NCBI GenBank assembly: GCA_028023455.1 | Contig: JAQFVV010000014.1 | Span: 3,336 to 67,335, forward strand | Direction: 5' to 3' | Length of the DNA: 64,000 nt | DNA from: Epiperipatus broadwayi | Lineage: Eukaryota; Onychophora; Udeonychophora; Euonychophora; Peripatidae | Shown: piece after piece, positions 12,807 to 25,215 of the stretch | How the letters are laid out: each line of letters begins with the position of its first letter | Numbering within the stretch: the first letter of the stretch is position 1 | Notes under the pieces: generated by a model | What the model was told of the DNA's origin: nothing | Databases searched by the model: none | The model's input: only the letters and a program-made list of their open reading frames with translations | Translations under genes and position numbers: made by a program

Positions 12807-13447
12807 ATTGTTAATCTTTTTTTCCTTATTATTCAACACAAATTGCAAGAGCTTTTACTATGACCCTCCCACCACACACACATCTTTTTTTATGTCTGAA
12901 TTAAAAATGTAAAACTAAACTTAAAAAAAAAACATTTAACATCTTTTTTTAATATGCTTAACATAAAATTGTAATTTTTCTTTATCAAGTTTCTATTTTA
13001 ACACTAAAGAGATGAAATGAATTAAAAGTGCATAGTATCACCTTTTAAAAGTACTACATTAATTTTATTAATAGTAACTTCTCAAACAAAATTTGCTTTG
13101 AGACTAGCACAGTTAATAAAAAGTTTGAAATCTCCAAGAATCATCATGTTTGGTTCCTGGGAGTTATTTTAATTGTTCGTTAGTTAATTGGAGTAGGGAC
13201 ATGACAAAGATAATTTGCAATACATATTATGATTTAATATCTCATCTTGTCACATATTCTTGCCACATATATTTAGAAAAATTAATGATTTTATATACGC
13301 ACACAAACATAGCATAAAAATATAATAACTAATAAAGGAAATGCTGCTGTTCAAATTACTTAAAAATACAAATATATACTTGATTGTATTTCCAAATATG
13401 TATGTTCAATCCCTAACTAGTTAATGACTGACAGAATAACTTTATCA

Positions 13448-13746
13448 ATATTTTCCTGAAGGTTTGTAATGATGGAATTTTAGAATATGTTGGACTATTT
13501 CCATCATTTATACTAAATCTTGAATGTCTAGAAAAATTTTAACTTTATTTAAAGTTTTCCAATACAACAATTGTTAGTAATTACTCACAAAGACACCACA
13601 GGTTAGTCAATCTACTAACATATGCTATCCTTATATGTTATTATTATCAGCAGTTTATATTTGGAAAAGTTTAAATAAAGTTTTGCATTTTCTAGACATT
13701 TAACATTTAATGATAGAGAATGTAAATAGTCCAACATATTAACACA
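13448..13746. mobile_element. Probable third palindromic element, diverged
   Basis: Left arm (AATATGTTGGACTATTT near 13482, then TGTCTAGAAAA and ACTTTATTTAAAGTTTTCC to about 13562) pairs with a right arm (GGAAAAGTTTAAATAAAGTT near 13663, TTCTAGACATTTAACA, AATAGTCCAACATATT to about 13741). Arms have diverged. Flanks AATAACTTTATCA (13435-13447) and AATAACTATATCA (13747-13759) match at 12 of 13 positions and could be an aged target duplication. The left arm also carries the TTTTCCTGAAGGTTTGT tail motif found at 21690 and 63709. Confidence 0.55.
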
Positions 13747-13759
13747 AATAACTATATCA

Positions 13760-15621
13760 TTCTCTTTATTTAACATATAAAAATGGGTTTTTAAACTATT
13801 GTTGTTAATCACAGAACTATGTCCTTTAAGAGAGAAAATAATGAAATATATATTTTTGGCAGTAATGCCTCTGAAGTATAATTGAGATCGGGGCTTGTTT
13901 GCAATTTTTTGCTTGAGATAAGCCTTTAAAAATTTTGCATTTTAAGATTATTTATAATGCTTATTTAAAATGATTTATTGAATTTAGCAATGGCTGAAAT
14001 AGAAAAAATAATATATTAAATGAAAATAAACATTTATCATATATATCCAATATAATGTCACATTCCAGTGCTTATTTCAATTCAACACCAGCGATAATTG
14101 CCTAGTTATTTTACCTATTGGATCAGCCTTGACCAAGATTATTAAATCTGGTGATTAAAAATGCAAAGAAAGTTCTGCATATTATCAGCTGAAATGATGG
14201 CATATAATCAGATAATGAACAAGATATTTTTCGTTTAAGATTTTTTTTTTCTCATCCATATTATGATGTAAAAGTAATGCTGGAATAGATTTTATAAGTT
14301 TTTTTAAAATGATAAATTTAAAATAAGTATTCAGTCTGAGTGCTCTCAGACTCTAGTTGAAAAAAAAAAACCTTCTTTATTCCATCATTTTAAATGATGT
14401 CAGAGAATGCCAGTGAATCTTTTTAGAATGTTTATATCAGTAAATTTTAAAAATAATATATATACCATAAGATTCTCACAATGTAATGCATTTGAATGCA
14501 ATCCGGATTCTTTTCAGGTAGCCCTCTTTTAGACAATTCATTAACAACATTTATTAATTGGTAAATGGGTATGAAATAAAAAAGAAAAATAAATAAAAAA
14601 TTATTAAAACACTGATTGTCCAAAATTGCCTGGGCTAAAAAATCATGCTCCTTTCTCCATTATTGACCTTTGAAAAAATGTTGATAAAATAATTTCAGTT
14701 AGCAGTAGGCGCTTTTAAGACAGTACTTATTTATAATTAGATTTTGTTTTTCTTTTATTATACAAAATTTAATGATTCATAATGAAAAAAAAATTATATC
14801 TTACTTGAATTAATTCTTTTTTCTTTTCTAACTTTTTAAAATTTATTTAATACTCTTTATATCAACCATGATTTTAGCCATATACTGTGATGGCACTGAA
14901 TGCAGTTTTTTTAATCTTTTTTTTTTCAGAAATTTTTAATATTTCCTCCCTTTAAATTCAATTTTCTAATAAAAATGTGATTTAACATAAATTTTAAGGC
15001 TTTAGTTTAAAAAAAAAACAATCTAAAGATATTACTAACTGATAGAGCAAACTTCAAAGAAAATCCCACATTTTCTCTCCATTTATTCATTTTCTGATGA
15101 GGCCATTCTTTTATCTTAAGAATGTAAACAAACTTGGAGAAGCTTTCTTCATTGTTCTCATCAAGTCACACACAAAAAAATAGCAGTTTTCTGCACTTTA
15201 TTTAAATATTTATAATTAATTCTACACAATATTTCCATAATAATTAATAAAAAAATAAATCTTTCATGTTTATATTAATATTTTTTAAAAATATCTTTTA
15301 TTTTAAAAATCACAACCACAAATATACATTTACAAGCTGACGAATTTTAGCTGTACTGATGCTTTGGTAATAATTATAAATACAATTTTTAATTTTAAAT
15401 TACTATCTGATAGATTTCTAATTATTTTAAAATTATCATTCAGATTCCAAGATTAAATTTTAAGCAACAAAGATTTCATTACTTTATATTTTTCCTGATT
15501 TTAGTCTAGTTGACCAAGAGGGGGAAAAAACGAAATAAATTCAATATAGTTCATGTTATTATTATTTTTTTAATATTGAGATGGTTCAAATATGATTTTT
15601 TAGAATATTAATGTTTAAGAT
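13760..15621. other. AT-rich sequence, no gene seen
   Basis: Poly(A)/poly(T)-rich. No frame longer than about 60 codons, no inverted or tandem structure that I could confirm. Confidence 0.55.
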
Positions 15622-16730
15622 TTAAATACAAGTATATTATATATACTTTTTAAGCTAGATATAATTATAAGTGTTTCAACCCAGACTTTCAAGCTCCCTT
15701 TCGTCATCCAATCCATTTTATACAACCCACACATACAACCATACACGTATGAAAAAGATAAATGATCTCCAACATAAGTATTTTGTGCTGAACCAGCACT
15801 CATCAATTGATCCAGATCATCATTTCCCACACATATATAATCAGTGATCGATTTACATTAAGATAGCAAATTTTCAAATTTTAATGGACAGACTTCAATT
15901 TTCTCCACTCTCTAACTCTTCAGCTGTCCATATCATTGAAAATCTAATGGTGGCATGTTCAAAGCCCTTGTTTGCCAATTTTGTTGCCATGCCCACATTA
16001 ACCATAAGTCATCCTGAATCTTCATGTGCAGGACCTTAAGCCCATTTAAAGACACAGAAGAAGGATGGGCAGAATACAGAGTGAATAGGTTGCCTTGATA
16101 ACAAGTTGATATTGTTGATTGTTATTGATACTGGGATTGTCTAAGTGTTGACTGGGTTTTAATAAAGTATATTACATATATTTTTAAGCTATATATAATT
16201 ATAGGTGTTTGAACTTAGGACTTTCAAGCTCCCTTTTGTCATCCATTCCATCTTATACAACCAATGCACTTGACCACATACATATGAAAAAGATAATGTG
16301 CTGAACCAGCACTCATCAATTGGTCCAGATCATCATCTCCCACACATCCATCCATAATCAGTTCTTGGCTTATATTAAAATAGAAAATCTTCAAACATTG
16401 ATGGATAGGCTTCAATCTTCTCCAGTTGCCAACTCTTCAGCTATCCATATCATTGAAAATCTGAATATGGCATCTTCAAAAGCCCTTGTTTGCTAATTTT
16501 GTTGTCATACCCCTGTTAACCATAAGTCATTTTGACCCCTCATATGTAAGACCTTAAAGCCATTTAAATACACAAAAGAGGGATGGGCAGAATGCAGAAC
16601 AAATATGTAATATTTCAATACAAGTGTATTATATATACTTTTGAGCTACATATACTTATACAAGTTTGAACCCAGACTTCTAAGTTCCCTTTTGTCATCC
16701 ACTCCTTCTTGTCAAATATATGTTCATTAG
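15622..16730 (-). repeat. Tandem SINE-like repeat, two full units and a part
   Basis: Unit starts at about 15622, 16160 and 16614 share a TA-rich ATATAATACACTT block, a B-box-like GGGTTCAAAC (minus strand; best in the third unit near 16665), GGATGACAAAAGGGA and, in two units, a core TGATGAGTGCTGGTTCAGCAC. On the minus strand the order is tRNA-like head then a body of about 450 bp, suggesting a tRNA-derived SINE present as a tandem array. The two full units are clearly diverged, so the array is old. The minus frame 15615-15830 is a by-product. Confidence 0.6.
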
Positions 16731-17194
16731 TATATGCATGGTTTGCTATATTAGATACATCTATTTTTTCCTCTTTAATCATTACTTTGTACTCTTGTAA
16801 TCATTTTGATAGATATTCATAAACATTCACATGATATTTCATAGATGCCATTTTATTTGTCAGCACTTCCACTTAGAGTTTTATACAGGATACAATTCCT
16901 TATAGTTTACAATGGCTTTGGAAAGCTGCCCTAATATTATACAGATTTTCTTAAATTTATTTGTTGTGAATAATATGTATGGATACAGTATCATACCTAT
17001 AACCGATTTTTTTTAATTAAAATAAATTAAAATTTATTAGACACAATTGAATGTGTTTATCTGTACATATTCTTTTTACCTGTTGCAAGGCAGTCACTCT
17101 GTAGAGCTTGGTCTATTTAGATAATAGCTTATCAATAATCTTTTAATTTTTATTTTTTCGAGATCACTGATTTCTGTACAAATATCTTTTGCTC

Positions 17195-18302
17195 TATTTC
17201 ATAGTGATAATATATTATGCTTAGGATTTGTAGACTATGAAAAGGCATTTGATTCTATAAACATTTCTTCAGTGATTAAAGCATTGGATCATCAAGGTGT
17301 AGATCCAGGATATTGTCATATTTTGAAGAATATTTATAAACATGCAACAGCAACAATTAGATTACATAATGATAGTAGGAAAATCAACATTGAAAAGGGT
17401 GTAAGACAAGGTGACTCCATATCTCCAAAACTTTTTACAGCAGTGCTGCAAGAAGTATTTTGTGGATTAAAATGGGAAGCAAAAGGAGTGAAAGTAAATG
17501 GAGATTATTTAAGTCATTTAGATTTTGCAGATGATATAGTTGTTTTTGCAAATAATGCTTTAGATCTACAGGAAATGTTGCAGGAGTTATCAGATGAAAG
17601 TAGGAAAGTAGGACTAAAGATAAATGTTAAAAAGACTAAAGTAATGTTTAATAGATTTTTCAAAATATGAAAATAAAGATTGATTATGATGAGTTGGAAG
17701 AAGTTAACAGTTACAAATACCTTGGTCAGATTATTAATACAGATGGAAATATAATGGATGAAATTAATCATAGCATTAAACTTGGTTGGAGTGCTTTTGG
17801 TAGAAATAACTTGATACTAAAAGGAAATATGCCTATGTGCTTGAAAAGGAAGGTTTTTAATAAATGTGTTTTGCCAGTTCTTATTTATGGATCTGAGACT
17901 TGGACACTTAATAGAAGAGCAATACGGAGACTTCAGACCACTCAAAGAAGTATGGAGAGATGCATGTTGGGAATAACAAAAAGGGATCGAAAACACAATG
18001 TATGGGTAAGAGAACAAACAGGTGTTACTGACCTCATTGAAAAAATTAAAAGACTGAAGTAAAGTTGGGCTGGACATATTGTTAGAAGAGATGATAACAG
18101 ATGGACAATTGAAATTTTAAACTGGATTCCAAGAGTTTGTAAAAGACCCAGAAAGAGACCACATGTGAGATGGGTGGATGAAATAAGAAAGTGTGTAGGG
18201 GTGATGTGGAGAAGGGAAGCTAAAGATAGGAAAAGATGGATTAAACTTGGAGAGACTTTCATCCTGCAGTGAATTGATAATGGTTGATGATGATGATGAT
18301 GA
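17195..18302 (+). mobile_element. 5'-truncated RTE-type LINE, copy 1
   Basis: The reverse transcriptase begins at GFVDYEKAFDS and the element ends in a GAT/GATGAT tract (18284-18302) just after the stop, the simple-repeat 3' end typical of RTE-clade elements. Endonuclease and RT fingers are missing. The protein is much better preserved than the copy at 54030-56106, so this is the younger insertion. The AT-rich sequence before about 17195 shows no alignment to copy 2. Confidence 0.9.
17223..18272 (+). pseudogene. RTE reverse transcriptase, one frameshift and one stop
   Basis: Seen in order: block A VDYEKAFDSI, block B KGVRQGDSISPKLF, block C LDFADDIVVFANN with both catalytic aspartates, GLKINVKKTKVM (block D), NSYKYLGQIIN (block E), YGSETWTLN, and the C-terminal WAGHIVRRDDNRW...RWVDEIRK...AKDRKRW. 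The first frame ends at a TGA (17668), and the second opens at 17667 in another frame, so a small indel lies near 17660. An in-frame TAA at 18060-18062 replaces a codon between RLK and SWAGH. The terminal TGA is at 18270. It performs target-primed reverse transcription in living relatives. Confidence 0.9.
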
Positions 18303-18805
18303 ATATAATTTCAGTGTTTGTGTCATAATTAGATGTACAATTCTAAGCTATTTCATATGTTTATGTGTTTTCTGTAGACTGAATTTTGATTTTGCAATGA
18401 GAATCTTATCACACTATCTAAGAATGCCAGTTTTTGTTCCATTGTGAATTTATTAAAAGGGGATGTGCTAGTAATCGGTGTCCAAAGTACTTAATCACAT
18501 GACCATAAACATATATATGATTAATATAGTAAAACCAGACTTTAGATGTATATGGAATAGTTTTTATAGCTGTGTTTTCAATTTCATTGACATAAATGTT
18601 GCTGATCTGAATCATAGAAATATTTCCATGAGCATTTTTGATTTGGTTAGAAGAATTCTGTGCTGTATTGAAAGTATATTATGTGGAATGGTATGCCTTC
18701 AATTATACTATTATTAGGAAGAATTGCTCTGGATTGTAAGCTATTTATTTAATCTTTTTATTACATTAAATAATACTCACTGCAGGGTGTATATATATAT
18801 ATTGT
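18303..18805. other. AT-rich spacer between RTE copy 1 and an LTR
   Basis: No recognisable gene. Overlapping 65-79 codon frames on both strands show no motif. Confidence 0.5.
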
Positions 18806-20134
18806 AATGGTTTGTCGAATATACCCGGATGTGCCAGTCCGTAAATACACTTGGCTACATCTATCAACTTCAACAATTAGCTGATTCGACTATAACGTAT
18901 AATTAACTTACATCAAATCTAAAAGTGCTGGTACACCTATCTTTCAGATCCTAAAGTTGATAATGCCAAATGCAACAGTCTGAACCATCCATGTATATAG
19001 GGGGAAAAGAGCAAGATCGCATCTAACTACTGTCAGACCTAGGGTCTTCATGTAGGATGCTAGAGCATCAAGTACTTGACTCATGATTACAACTACCTTT
19101 AATAGACTAGCCTAAGCATTAACTATCAAATCTATATGTAATTTAAAACCATTCATCTAACATCTCACCACTCTTTTTCATAACAGTTGCCTCAGATATT
19201 AGAATTCAGGAAGAATTCGCAGTTGACTCTTTTAACAGGGATGTATCTATGCAAACTGTTAACTAACAACTAAAATAATTCATCCTATCTATTAGAAAGA
19301 AATAACCTTTATTTAACATTTTCTCACATGCTTATCAAACAATAATGTGGGTGTGTGCACGTGTAAAATATTAGTTATAAGATGGAATGCAAATGCTGTA
19401 TTGAATGTAAATGCTAGATCGAATGTAAATGCTGGATCAACAAAACTACAGAGACCTTGTCAATTAACAAAACTTCATAATATTTATTTACAAAACAAGA
19501 AAATATATTCAAACATAAAATAAATTCTCAATCAATGTAGAAAAGAAAACAAAATTTCAAAAAAGAAAAATATCTACAAATAAATTATTTGGCTATATCC
19601 CTATGCACTGATAGCTTTTATGTCTATGATGAGTATCTATCATTTCTTTACTTAAACAATTTAAAACTATTCACCCTTATTTCCCATGATAGACACCCAT
19701 AATGTAGACATCTATATATTCCATATAATAAAAAAAATTATTAATTAAAAGTGAGATTGCTAACTCAATAAAAATTTAAATGCAACTTACAGATGTATTA
19801 TGCAATTTTAAGTATGGAAAAGTACATAATAAAACAACACATGATATGATAGAACAGAAAATTATAAAAAATATTAATTTGAAAAAAAAAAACATTGATC
19901 ATTCATTCATTATAAAGATCTTAAGGATACTGTTAGTAAAATGGATACTATAAACTACAAATAAGTCATGTCATGTTATGGCATCAATTATTTCAGTGAC
20001 TTTGACAAACAAAAAATTCTTACCAGTTAAGTATTCTATTGGAGCACTTAATTTTATGTTCATAAATAAAATCAAGTATTTTGGCAAACAGTAACCTAGA
20101 TTTTATTAAAAACAAGAAGAAAAAAGACTTGTCA
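18806..20134 (-). mobile_element. Candidate gypsy LTR (minus strand)
   Basis: Read on the minus strand it starts TGACAAGTC right after a G8 tract (plus C8 at 20135-20142, a polypurine-tract position) and ends ...CCATTACAATATA. The final ~300 bp align with the end of the gypsy-1 5' LTR (GATAGAAGTATACAAGTGTA and the CATCCCTG...AAGAGAGCTGA-type block) and with the LTR at 45932-48041. An exact 18-bp triple repeat lies at 19385-19438 (GAATG[C/T]AAATGCT units). No pol sequence follows at higher coordinates, so it is a solo or truncated LTR. Confidence 0.55.
19385..19438. repeat. 18-bp minisatellite, three units
   Basis: Three adjacent 18-bp units, the last two GAATGTAAATGCTAGATC and GAATGTAAATGCTGGATC, the first with several changes. 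It lies in a candidate LTR, where short internal tandem repeats are common. Confidence 0.85.
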
Positions 20135-20142
20135 CCCCCCCC

Positions 20143-21171
20143 TTACTCTCTTGATATTTTCTTCTGTTAGACTGTTACATGTTGAATTATAAGTAGTACT
20201 TCCCAAATATAAGATTGAGATAATAAGATAAAAATACAAATCTATACAAAAGAAAAAAAAAGAAAACATAATTTTACAATATTTTATGATTCGATATAAT
20301 CAGGCATTACTATTTTTCCGAGTTCTACTTACATAAACAGTTTGTATAATTTATGCATTTTTTATTATAGATGTTGAAAAACTCCTGATTGATTTTATAT
20401 AGCACATCCTGAATTTATTTAAATTGGCAGTAGGTAGTTTTGTGTTAATTCTCCATAGATTTCCATTCTGTGTGGATCCAGCTTATCAGGCACTTAAATT
20501 GTAGAAGTTAAATATTGATTTTCACATGGCCATAGTGGATAAATAAAAATGCTCCACCCCAAAGATAATTAATTGTTCTAGCTGACGTATGTCATATTTT
20601 AACTATATACACAGGTTTATATAAATATATGTGGTTTGCATTTAATAAAAATATATTTATAGACAAAAGCTATTTACTGTTTGTAATATCAGCTATATAA
20701 ACTTTAAATTAAATAAACCATTCTGATTTCTTTTTTAGTTTTTTTTTTAAAAAATCACAATACTTTTTTAAAATTTCAATTGGTAATTTATTTTAACTTA
20801 TCTGATTATTGAATTAGAATAAGAATATTCCAATCATTTCCTTTTCTCCTTTTCTGACTGACAAATAACTAGAAAAACATTAATATTTGTTGAGACGCTG
20901 CTTTAAAAAAATGTCTATTTTGCAGAAAAATATTAAAATAATTGCTTCAATGAGATGACTTTTCCTGTCAAATTCTGAATAAGAAAGAAAAAATGGTTTA
21001 TAATTGTTTTTCTTTTTATACCAATGTTATTCCTATTGTTTAAAAACTAGCATTTCTATTGTTATATCTTTTAAAATATTTTTTATTATCAATTCATTTT
21101 AAAAAATTAAAACAAATTATAAAATAAATTTGCAATATTATTAATATCTCTCTTATATTCAGATATTACAA
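20143..21171. other. AT-rich sequence, no gene seen
   Basis: Includes TA and poly(A) stretches. If 18806-20134 is a 3' LTR this would be the internal side, but no gag or pol homology is visible. Confidence 0.5.
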
Positions 21172-21528
21172 TACACCTTTACCCTGCTTAGTGATTGGCT
21201 ACTTAGCGATATTTCACAATAGTGATCGTCATCAATTTGTACCCACTATTTCAATTTACAATCGATTATTCACTACAATGATTGGGAAAATTTTAAGGCA
21301 GCCATCTTGAATTTGCATCACTGATGATATCAGAGAATTGGTATTTTAAATACATTTTACCCAAAAGCAAAAGTACATTACTGTAATATGTATACAGTAA
21401 TGACTTTGCACACACAATGTTTTATTCATAAAGCACAATGTTAGTGCCGCATTCAGTATTTTGATTATAAAACATATAAACTTAAAATATATATAATTAC
21501 TGAATCTATAATATTGTATACATATAAG

Positions 21529-21690
21529 TGTTGAATGTCTTTAGAAAAATTAAACTTTATTTAAATATAATGTATAGTACTTGGATTATTTAAATAAAGT
21601 TTAATTTTTCTAGACATTCAACACTTATATTAGATGATGAAAACAGTACAACTAAAATACCATCATCACAAACTTTCAGGAAAACACTAA
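21529..21690 (+). repeat. Small inverted repeat plus shared SINE-like tail
   Basis: TTGAATGTCTTTAGAAAAA-type arm (21531-21568) pairs with 21585-21627 (ATTATTTAAATAAAGTTTAA, TTTCTAGACATTCAAC). It continues as ATTAGATGATGAAAACAGT...CATCATCACAAACTTTCAGG, the same tail as at 63704-63830 (minus) and, in part, 13451-13562. It is inside the outer Tigger element. Confidence 0.65.
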
Positions 21691-22048
21691 ATACTAGTAT
21701 TAAATTGTGAATATGAGTTCCTTCATTACGTACACCCAAGTGGTTTCAAATCAAAAGAAAAACAACATTTTAAAATGAGAATGTTGAATTTGGAAAAAAA
21801 TTAAAAAGAAAAACAGATTGCATTAAAAATAAGTGTTAATGAATAATTTTTCTACTTGAGCAGGGGGTGGGGAGGCATTATTACATTAGTAAAAATATAC
21901 AGTAAGAAAAATAAACTTAGTGTATGTTTTAGAAATTTTTTTTTCTTTTAAAATAAGTTGATTTTTTTTAAAGTTGACTGATTTATGATAGCATTAAGCC
22001 TTTTGTTACTCTGTAGTACAGTAATAAGTCTTTATGTTCAATTAAATA

Positions 22049-23208
22049 CACCTGGGTCTCTTTTTATGTGGACTTATTTAACACGATTTTGAAGTTATGT
22101 GATTCATGTTTCACCGGAAGTCAAACTTTCATGCACTTATGTTATATTGAAAGTAATAGCACATTATTGGAATTTGACTTTCATCTTAGTAATTTCAATA
22201 TTTTCAGTGCTTTATAATAGTAAGGTTTTATGCAATAATGCAATTAAAATAATGATTTCCACATTTTATGTATACACACATTAAATTTTACAAGATTATA
22301 ATGTAAATTTGTTCAGACATTGTGCATGTTAATTTTGTATTTTAAATCCCATTCTGTTTTTGCTTTTAAAAAAAAAACGTTTAATCAATTATTAATCATT
22401 TAGTGTCTGCAAGTTTATTTTTAAAAGGTGAGTAATAGCAGTGAAACAAATTTGATTTTTAAACGGAATTGAAAATTAAAAATTAAAGACAAAAATAAAA
22501 GTTTAGATACAGAAGAAAATGTAGAAATAGATAATGAAACAGAAGTGTAACCTGTTCCTTTCACTTTCAAAATGATTTGAGAAGGTCTTCAACTTTCTAA
22601 TCAGTTGGCAAATTATTTTCTTACTAATAACACTAATCACGAACGTGCTCTTAAATTCCAACGAGAGCTAAATGGTTGTATGTCTGGATATCGTGAGCTT
22701 CATAAACAATTAATAAAATCATTGTCTCAAAGATTAATTACTAATTATGTTGTCACTAGAAAACCATTAAAACAACAACATGAGAGTGAAGTTGGAGCTA
22801 GTTATAGTTCCTCTTGTGAATAATCTTTACCAGTTTGCAAACGAACCTGTTTATCGGCAAATAGCATTAATAATTAAAACATGTATAAAAAATGTAAATT
22901 ACTGTACTGTAAATTATGCATAAAAATATATTATTTTGAATAAAATTAAATATTATAGTTAAAAAAAGTTTGTCTTGTATCAATTTTTTTCAAATTTGAA
23001 ATTTTTTATTAGTCATATTTTATTTATTATTTTTTTTTTGTGCGAATTTTAAAGTAATTTTACATTGGTGCTTTGCTTTTACACGAATTTTGAAAAATCA
23101 CAGACTGCACCCTCCCTTTTTCAATGTAAGTTACGTCTATTTTTGCACGATTTTGTTGGTGCGTGTTTTCTGAGGAACCTATCTATCACGTAAAATGAGA
23201 CCCAGGTG
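22049..23208 (+). mobile_element. Inner Tigger-like DNA transposon, internally deleted
   Basis: Ends CACCTGGGTCTC and, on the right, reverse complement CACCTGGGTCTCATTTTACG, each flanked by TA (22047-22048; 23209-23210). The 1160-bp length is well short of a full Tigger (about 2.5-3 kb), and only the transposase C-terminus remains. Its inverted repeats differ from those of the outer element, so two families are nested. Confidence 0.85.
22503..22823 (+). pseudogene. Tigger transposase C-terminal remnant
   Basis: One frame reads an acidic NVEIDNETE stretch, a stop, PFTFKMI, a stop, then EGLQLSNQLANYFLTNN, HERALKFQRELN and YRELHKQLIKS to a final TAA at 22821. Spacing and pattern (acidic linker, helical segment, N-x-ER-x-x-KF-x-REL, YREL/I) match the tail of TIGD1/CENP-B-like Tigger transposases. 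The DDE catalytic core and the DNA-binding domain are absent. Two in-frame stops upstream of 22605 show decay; the last 73 codons are intact. Confidence 0.7.
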
Positions 23209-23837
23209 TAATTTATAATTAAACATTGTTTTTTAATTTGAATAATTTCATGTAAGTAATAAACATAAATGTGCAGTACTATAATACAAAGTTTAAAAAA
23301 TGCACTTCAGTATGGATTTTTTTTTTCATTACGATGAAAAACTTCTGCGAAAGAATATAAAAACTCATAAATTCAAATTTAGTTTCACTTTCTCTTTCTT
23401 TTTGCTGTACTGTATTTTTAAATAGTGAAAATATGCATTTTTTTCCTAGTGATATAAAACTTTTCTTTTAGATACCATATTTAGTTATCATTGCCATCAA
23501 AAAATCAAGAAATTCTTTGAGCTTGAAAACCAAATGTGGATACTTTACATTGACTGGAACTGACCAATATTTTTACCATAGACTCCCATTATAAATACGT
23601 ATTCTGTATATGATATTCTTGCTTAACGATGAGTTTTGGAGGACCAATTGCCATCTCTAAGTGGGGTAAAGGTGTACTTGATTTATTTTCAATTGCTATG
23701 ATTATTTTCATTTAAGTCATTGTCTGTTTAATATAATCAACACAATATAATGGTCATCATATATATATATAACTATGTACAATTTTTTTATCAAGATTTA
23801 TATTTTCTTAAACAATAAAATTTTATTATTAATATAT

Positions 23838-25215
23838 TGTGCCGGTCGGATTTGTATGTTCACGTAACAAGATCTAGCATCTAGGCAAAAGTATCTCGAA
23901 TCCAATTGTGTGCAAGATACACAGGTCAGAAACACTCATGAATTCTGCCCTATTTGCCTATTTCCCAGATCTATAACATTATGAGCAACAATCCCAATGA
24001 CATCGATTAATTTACTTCTCACCCGCCGGCATCGATCATCGGAGACACAAAAAGACTCTAGGCTAAACTTATATGATAGATTAACTTAATAACTAGCTAT
24101 ATTTGATGAGCAATGAAGGCTCACAACCTAGCATATTAATTATATATTGAGCAGAGATCATCTAGTCATATTTAGCATAAGTAATAACTTAATATTTTAT
24201 CTTAACTAAAAGAAAGCAATGATTCGAGTTTGATATATATATTTAAGATTTATTAATAACAAAATTATGTCGGGTTATTTAGCCAACGTGAGCCTCGGAA
24301 GTATTATATTTGTTTGATTCATATTTAATAATAACATTAGATTTGCGGCTATGCCAATAATATATATGTGTGACATAATAAATTAGCGCTATTAGAATAC
24401 ATTACTGGAATACTATTACAGCCCCAGAGATGAAAAGAGCATTTAATTAATTTAAACAATAATTTTATAAGCAGATATTATATTTGGTTACATTCAATAT
24501 GATTATTAATTTGGAGTTATAGATAATTAATGCGCAGGATGGGTAATGAATAATTATATAAACGATACTAAATCTATCGCATTAATACTTATATTAAACT
24601 AATGGAAATATGTCTGTTTAAAGAAATCATTTCATTACGGCTTATGAATACTTCTGGATGACTAATAAGACACTGAAAGATGGTGCGTGCATGGCAGCTG
24701 ATTGGGATGGTCCAATTATGGATCCTGGAGTGTGCTTCACAAATTTTCAATAATGAAAGGGACTGATTTCCTCTGCAAACGTGGGCAGGGTAGGTTTGAC
24801 GAATGAAAGAGTCCAGATTCCCTGGAGTAAAGTACAGGCGAATCATGGATGATGAAGAGTGGTCGGCAATGTCATTATCGGGCTGGATTTTCCAGAGTGA
24901 TCCCCATATAAAGCATGCACATGAGACCAAGGATGTCCCCAGGGTGGTTTCACAGCCTGGTTTAAGGACATAGAGAATGATGATGGGGCTCGACTGCATG
25001 AATACCTCCATGTGAGAAAGAAGCACGAACATATATAAAAACAAAATGGCCTTTATGCACGAAACGCTTAATGATATAATATAAATATAATTCTAAAATT
25101 AAAGATTATCAAAACATATTTATTGCCCATAAATTATGAAATATTTGGCATAGTGATATGGCTTCATTAAGCAAACATGGGTAATAATTATACTTAAATA
25201 TAAAACTAAGATCTC
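23838..25215 (-). mobile_element. Candidate LTR on the minus strand
   Basis: Visibly less A/T-homopolymeric than its surroundings. On the minus strand it follows a GGGGGAAGGGG tract (plus-strand pyrimidines near 25213-25225) and ends ...CCGACCGGCACAATATA, comparable with the CATTACAATATA end at 18806. I found no partner copy in the window, so LTR status rests on the tract, the end and composition only. Confidence 0.35.
24589..25044 (-). other. 151-codon open frame of unknown meaning
   Basis: The longest open frame not assigned to a retroelement protein. Predicted protein is hydrophobic at the start, then has scattered cysteines and histidines without a regular motif. It lies within the candidate LTR 23838-25215, where an open frame of this size can occur by chance. 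I do not recognise it and would not call it a gene without transcript evidence. Confidence 0.2.

Larger units (their letters stand above)
21174..23674. mobile_element. Outer Tigger/pogo-like DNA transposon
   Basis: Terminal inverted repeat CACCTTTACCC (then TGCTTAGTGATTGG on the left, CACTTAGAGATGGCAATTGG in reverse complement on the right), flanked on both sides by TA (21172-21173 and 23675-23676). The TA duplication and the ends starting CACC suit the pogo/Tigger branch of Tc1/mariner. No transposase of its own is left. It was itself hit by the element at 22049-23208. Confidence 0.8.
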
